Assembly (NCBI GenBank): GCA_025667525.1
Contig: CM046879.1
Location: 388,019,039 to 388,083,038, forward strand
Direction: 5' to 3'
From: Glebionis coronaria
Lineage: Eukaryota; Streptophyta; Magnoliopsida; Asterales; Asteraceae
DNA length: 64,000 nt
How positions within the stretch are numbered: the first letter of the stretch is position 1; each line of letters opens with the position of its first letter. Shown here in pieces: positions 48,130 to 60,720 of the stretch. The notes beneath the pieces are model-generated. The model was not told where the DNA came from, did no database searches, and saw only the letters and a program-made list of their open reading frames with translations. Position numbers and translations under genes: made by a program.

Positions 48130-49650
48130 TCAAGCAGGCACCTTTACTAGACTCTCAAGGTCTGTTGGATTCAAACATCTCATACCAATTTTCCTTACGA
48201 GGTACTCAAACCTATCTTTCGACGGAGCTTTTGTAAACAAGTCGGCTAATTGGTAATCCGTTCCAACAAATTATAACTCAATGATACCTCGTTCAACTTG
48301 TTCCTTTATGAAGTGACTGACATCGATGTGCTTTGTGTGGTAATGTTGTACTGAATTTTAGGAGATGGCTATGGCCGACTTTGAGTCACAGTACCTAGGT
48401 ACTTTCTCAAAGTGGAAGCCATAATCTGTTAGTTGTGTTCTCATCCAAAGAACTTGAGCATAACACGCAGATAGAGACACAAACTCCACTTTAGCTGATG
48501 AAAGTGACATGCAATCCTGCTTCTTGGAAGACCATCCAACGAGCTTATCTTGTCCTAGAAATTGTGCACCACCAGAAGTACTTTTTCGAGCATCAAGACA
48601 CCTTGCGTGATCAGAATCTGAATAGGCCATTTGAATGAAACTGTTTTCCTTCGGATACCAGAGTCCCAAATGAATGGTATTCTTGAGGTACCGAAAAAAC
48701 CGTTTAACCTCCTTGAGGTGATTTTCAGTAGGCCTGGCTTGATATCGTGCACAATAGCATGTACCATGTGAAATATCTGGTCTAATTGCTGGCAAGTACA
48801 TGAGGGAGCCGATCATGGATCTATATCTTGTTTTATCTATGACATTTCCCTCCAAGTCAGCATCTAGGGATGTGGTTGATAATGGTGTCCCAACGAGGTC
48901 ACATGAGGTCATACCATGATTTTTGATTATCTCTTGGCAATACTTATCTTGGTTAATAAAGATACCACTTGGGGATTGGTGAACTTGGATTCCTAGAAAG
49001 AATTTTAGTTCGCCCATCATTGACATTTCAAATTTGCTTTACATTAGTTTTTCAAAAAAATTTGAAAGTTTTGGGTTTGTAGACCCGAAAATAATGTCAT
49101 CAACGTAAATCTGCGCTAAAAAATGTCATCCCCAGATTTATAAATGAACAAAGTTAGATCTGTGGAACCTTTTGAGAAACCATTGGAGACTAGAAATTTC
49201 GAGAGCTCATCGTACCACGCCCTTGGAGCTTGCTTGAGTCCATAAAGTGCTTTGTGGAGACGATACACCTTGTCAGGATAATGTGGATTAACGAATCCTT
49301 CCGGCTGCGTGACATAGACTTCTTTTTTCAAAGGACGGTTAAGAAATGTTGTCTTCACGTCGATTTGATAAACGATGAATCCCTTATGTGCATCATAAGC
49401 AAGGAAAATCCTGACCGCTTCCATACGACCTACTAGTGAAACTGATTCTTCAAAATCAATACCCTCTCTCTGTCCATACCCCTTAGACACTAGCCTAGAT
49501 TTGTTCTTGATGATCGTATTTTCTTCATCCATTTTATTTTTTAAGAACCATCGAAGATTGAATGATGTTACATCGTATGGTCTGTCAAAAAGTTCCCAGA
49601 CTTTTAGTCTTTCAAATTGCTAATGTTCATCCGTCATCGATTCAATCCAA
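48130..49650 (-). pseudogene. Ty1/copia reverse transcriptase and RNase H, broken (COP-2)
   Basis: The minus strand reads [40 protein letters not shown] with catalytic Asp in DVKT, then [20 protein letters not shown]. After a frameshift near 49116, IYVDDIIFGSTNP carries the catalytic YVDD box, and GELKFFLGIQV follows. RNase H shows YSDSDHARCLDARKSTSGG, YCDSKSAIAI and, beyond a stop at about 48355, HTKHIDVSHFIKEQ and DYQLADLFTKA. The frame ends at TGA 48130-48132. Together these copy element RNA into DNA. Several stops and frameshifts make it inactive, but all catalytic motifs remain recognisable. Confidence 0.92.
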
Positions 49651-50362
49651 GCGTGATCATCCATGGATTCTTTGATGTTTTTCAGTTCAGCTGAACTGAC
49701 AGCGAGTGTGAACATATAAACATCGCATCGGTTTCTAGTTGTCGTCTTGTACGAACGGGGTGTGAAGGGTTTCCAGTTACTTGAACCAAAGGGTGATCTT
49801 GGGTCCAATGATGTGTTGAGGGATGTCGTTGATAGAACATGTGCATATTTGACGGATCAACATGGCGAGTAGAAGACTCTCTAGATTTGTGTATCGATGT
49901 ACCAAATGGGGTGTGAAAATCCTCATGATTAGATAATGTATTGTCTACTTGATTTGTGGTTCTCTGGAGCAATGACAGTAGTTGTGGATGTTGTAGGATC
50001 GATTGTTGAAGTGATATTATAAGGAGGTAAATCCGCAGAAACCCCGTGAAATATTCATCATACATTGGTCCATATAACATTTCCAACTCTTCAATTGTCG
50101 TTTCGACTGTCATATATGCTCTTGGAACATTTCCTTGAACTAGCTTTGAACTTGACGGTTCATTGCTGTGGTCTTGAGTTCCAAGTTCCGTGTTCTGTGC
50201 GGTTATGCACAGAAGTATTGTGTCGTTGTGGATGGGGACATAAATTGTATTGTTCAAGTTCTATTTCTTGCAATTCATCGAATCTAACATGAATAGTTCC
50301 TACTATTAGTTTTGTTCTCTTGTTCTAAACTCTATATCCCTTTGACTGATTTGCATATCCCA
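49651..50362 (-). pseudogene. COP-2 variable linker between integrase and reverse transcriptase
   Basis: The minus-strand frame 50257-49682 encodes a polar, low-conservation segment (TVETTIEELEMLYGPMYDEY, later Ser-, His- and Thr-rich), then a short part of early reverse transcriptase in another frame. Copia elements have such a variable linker here. There is no catalytic motif. Frame changes at both ends show decay. Confidence 0.6.
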
Positions 50363-50989
50363 CTAGAATGCATCACCTTTCTCTTTCATCTTATCCAGAT
50401 TTTCACCATCTCGGATTATGTAACACGTACATCCAAAAACTTGAAGGTGTTTGAGTGAAGGTTTGCGATCATGAATTATGTGGTATAGTTTCTTTTCGTG
50501 TCTTGGAATAATTAAGGAACCTTTTTGTTTGTAGCATGTGGTTGACACGGCTACGACCCAAAAGAAAAGTGGTAGTTTTGAATAGGATAATAATGTTCGA
50601 GCAGCCTCAACCAAAGTACAATTTCTTCTTTCCACAACGCCGTTTTGTTCAGGTGTTCTAGAAATTGATGTTTCATGTTCAATCCCTTCAGCTTCAAAAT
50701 AATTCTTTAGAGTTGAATTCAAGAATTTCGTGCCTCTGTCAGTACGTACCACATTTACTTGAGCTTGAAGACCAAGGTGTATCATTTTAAGGAAGTTGAT
50801 GAGAACTTCTGGTGTTTCATCCTTGGATCTCAAGAAGAAAGTCCACGTGTACCTTGAGTAGTCATCGACAATAACCAGAATGTATTTCTTCCCATTAATA
50901 GTTTGAACACGCATAGGACCACATAAATCTATATGAAGAAGGTCTAACCGTCCTTTAGAGATTGGTGTAGTTTTTGTCTTGAAACTACT
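50363..50989 (-). pseudogene. Ty1/copia integrase core (COP-2)
   Basis: The minus strand reads LLHIDLCGPM (first catalytic Asp, codon 50927-50929), DDYSRYTWTFFLRSKDE, VVRTDRGTKFLN (second Asp) and TPEQNGVVERRNCTLVEAAR (Glu), then LKHLQVFGCTCYI. All three residues of the D-D-E triad are present, and the frame is open from 50989 to 50363. Integrase joins element DNA to the chromosome. The frame is cut from the upstream zinc-binding domain by a single in-frame stop at 50990-50992 and closes at 50363. Confidence 0.9.
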
Positions 50990-51570
50990 TCAGTTAGCTT
51001 CAAAAATATCACAAGAAGAACAAAGACGATCTTTGATGAATTTCAAGATTGGAAGGCCTCTTACAATATCTTTCTTGGAAAGCAAGTTGATGGTATCAAA
51101 GTTTAGATGAGATAAACATTGATGCCATAACCATGCTTGAGTCGTTGAAGCTTTAGCCATGAAACAAATTGGAAATATAGAAGTTGTATCTTGAAGTGAA
51201 ACTGTGTAAAGATATGTACCCCGTGAACCGGTGAGTATATCACTCCCATCATAATCACGAACAAAACATGTCTTCTTTGGAAATGCAACCTCCAAATCTG
51301 CATAACAGAATTGACCAACTAAGAAAAGATTGTGATTGAGCCCTTCGACGTAGTATACCTGTTTAATCGTGATATTCCCCTGAACCAAATCTCCATATCC
51401 TAGGACCGGTGCAAATTGATCATTTCCAAATCGTACCGTACCCAGGAACTTCTCCACGAAGTTAATTAGAAGCTTGATATTCCCCATCATGTGCTTGGTG
51501 CACCCGTAGTCCAATATGAAGAGAATTATTTCGATCACCTGTAGAAGAATTAGAACATGATGGAGCATTT
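50990..51570 (-). pseudogene. Ty1/copia protease end and integrase zinc-binding domain (COP-2)
   Basis: The minus-strand frame from 51568 starts with DYGCTKHMMGN, the retropepsin active-site loop in which the usual Ser after the catalytic Asp is Tyr. FVEKFLGTVRFGNDQFAPVL and YVEGLNHNLFLVGQFCYADL follow, which is typical copia protease. It then holds WHQCLSHLNF and CSSC, the His-His-Cys-Cys zinc site before the integrase core. The frame meets the upstream gag frame by a frameshift near 51500. Confidence 0.88.
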
Positions 51571-54433
51571 GCTAAACTGGATTCCATGTTTGTTGTGATA
51601 TCCGAATCATTAGTGTCCCTAGTCTCAACACTTAAAGGCATGATAAAACTCATAGTCACATTTTCTGTCCTAACCATAGGCATTCGTTTATATCCTGGAG
51701 GACATTGATTAGTAAACCACCATTTCCAAGACTTGCTAGCAGACTCATATAATTCCATAATTCTACTTCTAGGTTTCTTAGTAGTGGAGTCTGATGCATT
51801 ACTTTTCATAGGGGTGGTTGCACCAGAATTGTTCACTTTGTGACTGGGTTTACTAGAACTAATAGGCATCGCAATTTGATTCTTAGTTCTAGTATCTACA
51901 CCTTTGACATTATTCGAAACACACATAGCATGATTAGCATTAGCACATTTTCCACATTTCACACAAACAAACTTAGCATTCAATTCATTCAAAATCGAAT
52001 CATTCAAATCGTCATTACTTGTGATTACAGGGGTTTTATTCTAAGAAACATTCAAATTCCTAGGATGGTCTTCTACTTTCTTCATCTTCCTTTAAATCTT
52101 GTTTTGCCAAACCTTTTCATTCATTCGAGTGCTTTTAAGCTGAGGTCGGCTAACACTAGCAGTAGGGACTACTCCTGTAGTAAAAGACACACGTCTATTA
52201 GTGTTTCTGGAAGTCTAAGGCGATTGAATTTCTTTGTTGTGTGTGGGTTTACTGGCCAATCTATACATCCTTGGTTTGATCTCATTTATGTTCTTAATGC
52301 TTTTTGATCTAATCTCTGTTTTAGGAGTAATTTGTGGTAACCTATCCTTCCCGACCCTCATGGGGGCAAACCTAGGTTTTGCACATGACGAATTTATGAA
52401 AACAGATGGTTTTCCAAAGGCAAAGGGTTTAGTCACTTTGTACGCATTGGGTTGTCTTATAACAGGTTTCTTAATGCTAGGTTCCATAATTTTCCCACCC
52501 ATCTTAGCAACGAGTTTCTTCAACTCTGCTATCGCTATGTCACTGTCCTGTAACCGAGCTTTCAAATCTTTAATTTTCATACTCTTTTCATTCATTTCTC
52601 GAAACATTTTGGAAAGTTTTTCTTGTAAGGTATTATCATGTGGAAAACTTCCGATGTCTTTTTGTAAATCAAGTTCAAGAGAATGACAATGTTTTTGAAG
52701 GAAATCAGTTCTGTTTTGAAGTAACTCAAAAGCCTTTTTATCAACATTTTCTTTGTGTTTTGATAGATCAGTTTCAAGACGTTCACACTCTTTTGTCTTA
52801 TCAAGATATTTACATACAACATCAGAATATTCATCTATAGCAGCACAAGATGTAACAACAACACAAATAATATCTTAAGAGAGACATTCTTCTAAGAGTA
52901 GATCATATTCATTTGAAAACTCTGATTTGTCAGTTTGAAGTTCATCAATTTATTTTTCAATAGATTCAACGTATTTCAAATCATCAAACATTTCTGACCG
53001 AACTAATTATTCAAATTCAAGAGCTTTTTCTTTTAGCATATTCGTATTCAGTATTAAAAGTTCTTTCACACGCACATTTATATCGTGAGGGATCTCTTTT
53101 TTCCATTTTTCATTTTCACATTTTTGACAATCTCTTTCAACGATCGATTGAATATTATCAATGTGATGTTTAAGAATACCAAGGGTCTTCCTACTCTTGC
53201 TTTTAGAGGCATCAAGAGGCAGATAGTTAATAAATATAGAAACGTTAGTTTTCTTAGTGGCAAAAAATTTCTTCCATTGAATTCTTCTTTGTTTGCTTTG
53301 AAGAAACAATTCCTCACGAGACTTCTATTTTTGTGGAGTGAAAAGACCATAAAGACTGTTTTCATAAGCATAAATATATGGTTTCACAATATCTTTATTG
53401 ACTGGTGATCTATTATCCTCATCCCAAAGGGATATCTCTTCACTATCGAGCCTAATTACTAGGCAATCATGATCGGTCCATTCGGACTCATCAAGATGTA
53501 AGTGAGGGTTCGCAGCTTGAGCTTGGTCGAGGTACTTAGGACTTTCAAAACAAGCTTTACCCTTAAAAAACGAAAGAGGTGCTATCATTCTTATGTTTTG
53601 AATAGATTCATGTGTTTTATAAACAATTTTCTTCAAAAAGTCTACTTGTTCTTTGATTTTCGTTACTTTTTATGTATCTTTGTCTTGTCTATATTTGAAA
53701 TCTTGTTTTAAATTTTCTACCTCTTGTTTCTTTTCCTCAAGAATTTTAGCAGAATCGGTGGTAATCATAGAAAGCCTCTGTTTAAGTTCGTTTACTTTTG
53801 TTGTGGCAAGGTACATTTTTTGACGTTTATCATTGAATAAAACATTAAATTGACGTTTTCCTTTAGTTAACACAGCAAGAGTTCGTTGTATTTATTTTCA
53901 AAATCGTCGTTTTTAACGTTAATTAAACGACCTTTGTACCCCTCAAGCTATTTGTCTCTTTGAAGAAGCTGAGCCCTATAACTATCAATTGTCTCACTAG
54001 ATTTTATAAGAGCGAATTTGCTTTCTTCAAAGTTTTGAGTTAGTGTTGCGTTTGCCTTCTTTAATTGCTTTTGATTCTTTCTAGTTTCGTTGACATCTTT
54101 TTGTAAACTAGAAATTAAATTAGCAAACGCGACACACTCCTCATCATCATACTTATTTTCATGTTAATCATCCTCAAAATCATTATTGCACATGTCTGAT
54201 GAATCAGGTGTGGTATTGCTATCAACTGTTTCTATCATACATGTGTCAGTAATTGTTGTTGGTAGATCACTCGGCTCATGTGTATCACCAAACACATTAT
54301 ATTCATCATCATGTTGTACCTTATCAAATGGCTCGGTATCAAAGATAGGACCATTGTCATCTTCAGTGACGTTAAGGACCTCATGAATCTTTGCAATATA
54401 TAAATAATGTGCTTCGAGTTCTTTTTTAGAGAG
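51571..54433 (-). pseudogene. COP-2 long gag tail with coiled-coil character
   Basis: About 2.9 kb of minus-strand sequence lies between zinc knuckle and protease, in many broken frames. Segments are rich in Lys, Glu and Leu with heptad-like spacing (KIKDLKARLQDSDIAIAELK, 52607-52215; TTKVNELKQRLSMITTDSAK, 53873-53670), and others keep conserved words such as IVYKTHESIQNI and SPVNKDIVKPYIYAYENSLY. Long gag regions like this are typical of some plant copia elements, including Sireviruses, and this one resembles Asteraceae copies I know. Stops and frameshifts are frequent. The role of the tail is uncertain. Confidence 0.75.
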
Positions 54434-54622
54434 TTAATCATCTGTGTCATCAAGCATTTCTCCTTCCACAGCTGATAACTTGATCCCAGCTTCCATCTTC
54501 TTGCATAGCAGCATCTTTTCCTTATGATAACTATAATCTTTAACCCTCTTTGGCTGCCTGCATTTCTTAGCCATATGCCAAAAACCTCTGTAGTTAAAAC
54601 ATTGAATCCCACTTTGTTGCAC
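54434..54622 (-). pseudogene. COP-2 gag zinc knuckle, one cysteine lost
   Basis: The minus-strand frame reads GIQCFNYRGFWHMAKKCRQP. A CCHC knuckle should be C-x2-C-x4-H-x4-C; here the second Cys is Tyr, while the His and last Cys remain. KEKMLLCKKMEAGIKLSAVE follows, the usual segment after the knuckle. Zinc binding is probably lost. COP-1 has the intact form at about 25000-25045. Confidence 0.88.
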
Positions 54623-54828
54623 AACTTGAGTACCAACAGTTTCCCTATTTCCAACAACAGTAGCAACCTTTTGATTATCATACTTAGCGGTTTGTTGATC
54701 ATATTTTGGAGGACTCTTAGCGCGCCTTCGTATGTCATACCTTGGTGAACTCTGAGCATAGTTGTTCCTCGTGTTTGATGATGTTTTAAGGTTGTTGTTG
54801 GTAGGTTTGTTGATTTTCTTGTATCACT

Positions 54829-55826
54829 TCATAATGAAAGCCATTTTTTGCTTAAATTCCCTATCCTTTTGAGCTTTTTTTTCATCACTATCTTTTTCGG
54901 ATGATTGCTCAAGTGGTGGTCTGGTGCTCTTGCACCTTTTTTGCCTCGTGATCTTGTTGGAGCATGTGACTTAGAGACAATGTAAGATCGTGGTGATGAT
55001 GATTGAGTAGAGTAGGTATTTAGAGCACGAGAACGATAATCTGGGTATTGTCGAGTGGTAGACACCAAAGCAAGTAGATTTGCAACCTTTGCAACCCGTT
55101 CAACTCGAAGTTTGTTTGCCTCATTCTGAAATTGTTTCAATATGTCAAAGAGTGTGTGATATGAAACTTCGTCTAACTTTTGTTGTTGTTTCACTAAAGT
55201 GACAAACCGTGTCCACTCTGGTTGAAGTTGTTGTAGAAAATGGACATTGACTTGCATGGTGGAGACTTGAAAGTTGTTTCGTGTCATGTCATTCATCATT
55301 TTGTAGAATCGGGAGTAATATGAATCAATTGATTCCCCATCCTTTGAAGTAAACTTGCCAAAGTTCCAAAACATCTTTGTTTTCACATCTTGTTTGTTTA
55401 GTGATTCACCATATTGAAATCATTCAATAACCTTCCACATTTGTTTAGCAGTAGGGCATGCATCAACCGTGGAGTAAATGTCATCACCAATGTCACTGAG
55501 AATTAAGTAAATAGTTTCCTTCTCTGCATCAAACCAAGCACAGTTCTCTGGTGTAAGGTCGGATCTCTTTTCATCTCTTTCATAAGCGGGTACCCGTCAT
55601 TTGTGTCTGTGGCTGGTACAATAGGAACTATGACCTTTGAAAACACATAGGTTCCTTCAAAAATGCATTGCCTTAAAGCATCACCGTTAGATTTTGTGTC
55701 AAGATAACGTACAAAACGGGATTTCCATTGATCATATCGACCGGACACAAGCATTGGTGGTCTATCTTTGTTACCCGCCACCATGATGTTGTTATTTGTC
55801 ACACGATACTCTGCAGTAGAATCCAT
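54829..55826 (-). pseudogene. Ty1/copia gag N-terminal domain (COP-2)
   Basis: The ATG at 55826 opens MDSTAEYRVTNNN, then KDRPPMLVSGRYDQWKSRFV. After a frameshift near 55540 and a Trp-to-stop change near 55422, the second part reads FGKFTSKDGESIDSYYSRFY, LQQLQPEWTRFVTLVKQQQK and YHTLFDILKQFQNEANKLRV. These are the ordered signatures of the copia gag domain, parallel to COP-1 gag but of another subfamily. Confidence 0.9.
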
Positions 55827-56730
55827 CTCGATAATCTCTGAAATGTTGAAATGAATACGGATCTTAAGTAGATGTTGTAGTGATTGTTGTTGAAGAGACT
55901 AGTTGTTGAAATCCCCTAATAATGTGTTCTTAGGAAACCTAAAATTCCAAGACCAAAAAAGTCACGATGAAAATTTTTAAATTCACGGTTTTTAGAAAAT
56001 CTCGGTATATTTGTAAAATCTCGGAAAAGATCTCGCAATAATTCAATAAACAAGATCTTAAAATAACCTCGTGCTAAAGATCTCGCAATAATTCAAAGTA
56101 AAGGACCTCGCAATAACCCAAAGTGAGAGATCTCGCAATAACCCTAAGTGAAGGATCTCGCAATAACCCGAAGTGAAGGATCTCGCAATAACCCAAAGTG
56201 AGAGATCTCGCAATAACCCAAAGTGAAAGATCTCGCAATATACCTGAAATTACAAAGATCTCGCTATACTTGATATACACAGATCTCGCAATATCTGAAA
56301 TTACAAAGATCTCACAATACTTGACAAACAAAGATCTCACAATATCTGAAACTACAAAGATCTCGCAATACTTGATATACATATATCTTGGAATAACAAA
56401 GGTTCCGCAATATCTCTAAACCCTTTTACGAAGCTCAAGATTCCGCAATACCTCGAAAGATTCCGCAATAATTCCTAAAAAATAGGATCTCAGATGAAAA
56501 ATGGAGTTTTTCGAGTTTTAATGCCAAAATCAAGCCAAAAGACAAAAAATTCTTGCATTTTTCACCAAAACAACTCTCCCAAATCCCTACCACAACTATG
56601 TAGGATATTTCTATGAAGATTTAGAGCACGAAAAACACAAAAAAATTGAAACAAGAGGTTTGAAGATAAAAAACACACGATCACAACAAAAACAATCACT
56701 AATCTACCCCGTGGCTCTGATACCAATTAT
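55827..56730 (-). mobile_element. COP-2 leader with PBS
   Basis: This is the untranslated stretch between LTR and gag. The minus strand shows AATTGGTATCAGAGCCACGG beside the LTR; TGGTATCAGAGCC (56715-56727) is the canonical initiator-Met site. Most of the rest is the 26-bp repeat array at 56040-56470, and flanking sequence is AT-rich without coding sense. Confidence 0.85.
56040..56470 (-). repeat. 26-bp minisatellite GATCTCGCAATAACCCAAAGTGAGA in COP-2 leader
   Basis: About 13-15 units begin GATCTCGCAATA (plus strand). The left half has CCCAAAGTGA tails, and the right half alternates CTGAAATTACAAA and CTTGATATACACA tails, giving a 52-bp higher-order period. At the right end the word drifts to ATTCCGCAATA. 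The minus-strand open frame over it is a repeat translation. Confidence 0.92.
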
Positions 56731-57121
56731 TGTCCCATGATCTATGATGATTAAACACAAATTATAGTAACGAAGAATAAGAAAAGAGATGAATTTTAGA
56801 GAGAAAGTAGAGAGAGAAAAGAGAGAGAATGGTTGGAAACTTATAGATATTAGATTGAGAGAGAAAAATGAAATGGTAACCAACACCCACCTAACATAGC
56901 TAGGAGGGTAGTATTTATAGCCAAGCCTGCATGTGGCGGCTATATGATAATGGTTTGGGCTTGAATCTATTAACTAAATAACCTTAAACATGGACTATTA
57001 GCTATTTTATCAAGCCCATGATTCCCGACTATTCTAATAGCTATTACAACATTCTAAGAATTAATACATAATAAACCTATGACCGAACATTCTTATTTGA
57101 CTCAATATTTTGAGCCTAACA
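56731..57121 (-). repeat. 5' LTR of COP-2
   Basis: The minus strand starts TGTTAGGCTCAAAATATTG at 57121 and ends GATCATGGGACA at 56731. The PBS lies just inside. CTATAAATAC at 56911-56920 is a good TATA box. It is 391 bp, against 465 bp for the LTR at the other end, and the two agree closely only in the first 95 bases. Confidence 0.88.
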
Positions 57122-59588
57122 AAGGCAATGTATGACCTTTAACTCATTATGTATCCCCGACAGCGTGCCATATTGATAGGTGTAGTGATACACGTTTAGG
57201 AAAACAACGTATAAGTGCGGCAAGTATTAAACTCGACGATTTAGGAAAATCGACAAGTCGAATAAATTCGGGTTCGTTCTCGAAGGAGTTGTGTGGATTA
57301 ATATGCCAATTATAAAAAATCAAGTTTGGATTAGTGACGTTTTTGGTTTAAAAAGAGAAAAATTAAAGACGAGCTACGACTACGATTAAACTACGACGTT
57401 GACGTAAAACGATGACGTAATTACGTAAAACGCGACGAAATTAATAATTAAACCTAAAAATTAATTAAAAGATTAAACTAAGTCTAAAATAATATAAATA
57501 AGAATAAAAATCCAACAAATATATTTTAAAACCTTTTGTTAATTAAATATTCAATTTTTAATGCTAATTAAAGCCCTAAAATTAAATATAATTAACAAAA
57601 TGTCCAAAATATTATTTTATTGAACTAATAACTCATTTATATTATTTAAAGACTAAAAAGTATTTTTCCTAAATTTTCAAAACTATTTTTCTATTTTTAA
57701 AACACTAAAAACTATTTTTAAACTAAAATAATCATAAAAAATAATAAAATAAGGCTAAAAATGATTTGACAATTTTAAAAATCCTAATTTATACTATTGA
57801 ACAGTAGAAAAATGAAAAAGTTTGAAAAATGTAAAATTTTTCACTAAAAGATAAAACAGTTTGTAATTAAACCCTAATTAAATTAAATTTAATTCTAAAA
57901 ATTAATAAAAAGGTGAACAGTAAAAACTTTTTAAACTAAAAATCTTAAACTATTTTTCTAAATATAAGAAAAATTTTAAAACTGAAAAATATTAATTTTT
58001 ACCACTAAAAGACAAAAATAGAAAATTAAAAAGTAATTTAAAATGCTATTTAATGTAAAAAATACTAAATGAACAGTAACTAAAAAATTAAATAAGCAGA
58101 AAAATCAAAAATAAAATAAGAAAAATAATGACACTAATTTCAGGACCTAATTCCTATTTTGGCTCACAAAAGACAAAAAAGTAAGTTACTGACAATGACA
58201 CTTTGGCCACTTTTTGTCTGCTTGTAAAGCAGTGGTAACTTTTATACTACAAGTGGGAATTTGGTTCCCACTGTTAGTACAAAAAATGATATTTGGGCAA
58301 AGATTAGCTTAGAAGTTGCTTGTTTGGTGATATTTTTTGGCAACAAAGGCACCCCTACACTCAGTGGAGTGTAGGGAGTCAGTAAAAAATATAAAACACA
58401 CAACTCAAGAACAAAAATCACATGAACCAAGCAAATTACAGTCACTGTATATGCTTTGCCCTATCTGATGAACAGTGAACTTGTTTACATGCACAAAAAC
58501 GAATTTCAGGTGCTCAAATCTTGCATACAAGCTAACCAAATAACATAAAAACTAGATGAAATCCTAGATGTCTCTATTCTCTAAAAATCACAAAGCTTGG
58601 TGGCCAAAATTTTGCTAAAACAAGGCTGTTATGCCTATTGCTGATTTTATCCAATTTTTGAACATGCAATATGTTTTAAACACTTGCCAACTGACACAAA
58701 CTTGCTGTTATAACCTAACTAAAGCCTAAGCAGTGTGTTTAACTAGTTTTTTAACAGGTTTTATGTCACTTAAACCAATTAAAACCCTAATCCAAACACC
58801 CCCTTAAATTCTGAAAATCAATATTAACAAACCAAAACAGTTTAAACTCTATTCAAACCAACTAATTACCATTCTAACATGCAAATAAGACCTAAATAAG
58901 CATAAACAAGCATAACCTAGCACATGAAAACAAATAACTATTTTGTGAGTCACATAAAACTCAAAGGAAACTTCAAATAGGGTTCAAGCCTATTTCACCT
59001 TAGCTGATGCCTTCTATCTGGAATCCTTTTGGCTTATAGGAGCTTATGATCAAGTAGAGAGTCCCTGCTGTTGGAATCCAAGAGGGACCCAAGGGATAAA
59101 ATGTCTTCAAACCCAAGAAAAAAATGAAACGGATGGAATAATGGTACTTCTATGGAGCTTTGTACCTGCACATTCAACAAACCAAGTGAAGAACTGAAGA
59201 GCTCAAACTTATAAGCCTAGCTTAATGGATAAGCAGGCTTATGAGCTTATAGCTTAAAAAAAAGAAACTTCTGAAAACTGAATTTTTGCCAAAGAAATAC
59301 TTTTTGAAACTACAAGAGAACCTTAACAAAACCTAAAATAAGCAGTACCTAGTGACCAACTTCCACTTTCACTTCAATTGGCCAAATGGGTAAGGCTGTG
59401 AAAGCTTTTGTCAACAACTTCAAGAACATGAATTTTCTGAAAACATCTTATAAACGGAAAACCTTGGAATTTTTTAAACTAATTTGCAATTAAAGTAAAT
59501 ATTAAACTATAAAAACAGATAAATTGGAACTTAGTATTTATGCCAAAAGATTAAAGCTTTCATTATCATTAATAACTTAAAAAATTGT
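57122..59588 (-). mobile_element. Old LTR remnant (REM) with degenerate Asp-type PBS
   Basis: The minus strand reads GTATCACTACACCTATCA, then ATA, then TGGCACGCTGTCGGGGAT at about 57153-57170, resembling an Athila/Tat PBS (TGGCGCCGTTGCCGGGGA) with changes. Upstream on that strand is CTCCTTCGAGAACGAACCCG, a phrase typical of sequence close to such LTR ends. It would be an LTR of at least 2.4 kb, cut by COP-2 on the left and ATH-3 on the right. An alternative reading as a plus-strand LTR start (TGATAGGTGTAGTGATACAC) is possible. There is no coding sense; it is very AT-rich at 57480-58150. Confidence 0.45.
58353..58376. repeat. Perfect hairpin CCCTACACTC-AGTG-GAGTGTAGGG
   Basis: Ten-base arms pair perfectly around a 4-nt loop inside REM. 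The arm resembles the AAGTGTAGGGG polypurine word of the Athila-like elements here. Confidence 0.85.
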
Positions 59589-60033
59589 TGATAGGTGTGT
59601 AAACACCCATCCTTTTACCACTTAATTCGGGCTAAAACGAGACCAAAACACGTATTTAATATCATTTGTTTGGAATTATGCGTGGTTTTTGTGTTTATTG
59701 TGTTTTCAGAGCCAACCGGATAAATATTGAAGAAAACATGGGATTGCACGGGTTTTACTGAAGAAAAAGACTCAAGATAAAGTCTATTGTCCAAGAGATG
59801 CAAAAGATTTGAAGTCACTGGGCCTATTCGAAGATTTATCGAAGAAAAGGACCAAAGATGGAAGATTTATATAAGTCGAAGAAACTCAAGTCTATTAAAT
59901 GAAGGAATTAAAAGACGAGTTGAATTTAATCGACGACAAATCCCGAATCAGAATCGAAAACGGAAACTTTTCTGAAAAGACGAAAAGACACAAAGAACGG
60001 GAGAAAGCCCACTCACCAACCAAAGGAAACACC

Positions 60034-60041
60034 TATAAATA
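60034..60041 (+). promoter_or_regulatory. TATA box in ATH-3 LTR
   Basis: CACCTATAAATAGGCCATCC is a strong plant-type TATA box, placed as in the sister LTRs. Confidence 0.7.
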
Positions 60042-60469
60042 GGCCATCCCACACACATTTTTGGAGTTAGCTAGTTTTTCTTTCTTCCTCCCTTTTCTTT
60101 CCTCCTGGTTCGTAGAACACCATCACCACTAGGGTGATTGGTGATTTTTATTAGTTCTTTGATCTTGTAATTTTAATCCTTGTTTCATCTTGTCAAAACA
60201 TTAATCATCCAATTCAAAGTTCTTGTTTAATCTTTCATTTCATCTTGTTCATCTCCATTTTTATCTTCAAGTTCTTAAGTTTTATTTTTCTAGATTTGAT
60301 CTTCAAAAGTTGTTTGGATTTGTGTTTTTATTAGTGGGATTTGTTTCTTATATTGTCTAAATGATTTGTGTTTAAATTGGTAAAACCTTTTTAAGTGTTT
60401 GATTAGATTTTGATTAAAAACCTGTGTTCCGTGTTCTTCGTTACTGTTTCTGTATCTGGGTTTCCAAAG

Positions 60470-60720
60470 TTCCGAACCAAGACAAAAAGTTCCGAATGAA
60501 GGCTTCATTCGGAAACTTCCGAACCAAACACTAAGTTCCGGATCAGTGACTTCCGGATCAGCAACTTCCGAATCAATCTGAAGGTTCCGAATCAGCAACT
60601 TCCGACTCAGCAAGTTCCGAATGAACATCCATTCGGAAAGTTCCGGATGAGTATGTTCCGAATGAGCAAGTTCCGGATGAGTGAATAGTGTCTTCCGAAT
60701 CAGTTAGTTCCGAATCAATT
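60470..60720 (+). repeat. TTCCGAATCAG minisatellite in ATH-3 LTR
   Basis: About 20 words of TTCCGAATCAG, TTCCGGATGAG and CATTCGGAAA type occur at about 10-20 bp spacing. The place is analogous to the arrays of ATH-0, ATH-1 and ATH-2, but the word order differs. Confidence 0.9.

Noticed and set aside
56074..56419. Open frames on both strands with a periodic Ile/Tyr/Cys or Ile/Thr pattern
   Set aside because: They are translations of the 26-bp leader minisatellite of COP-2.
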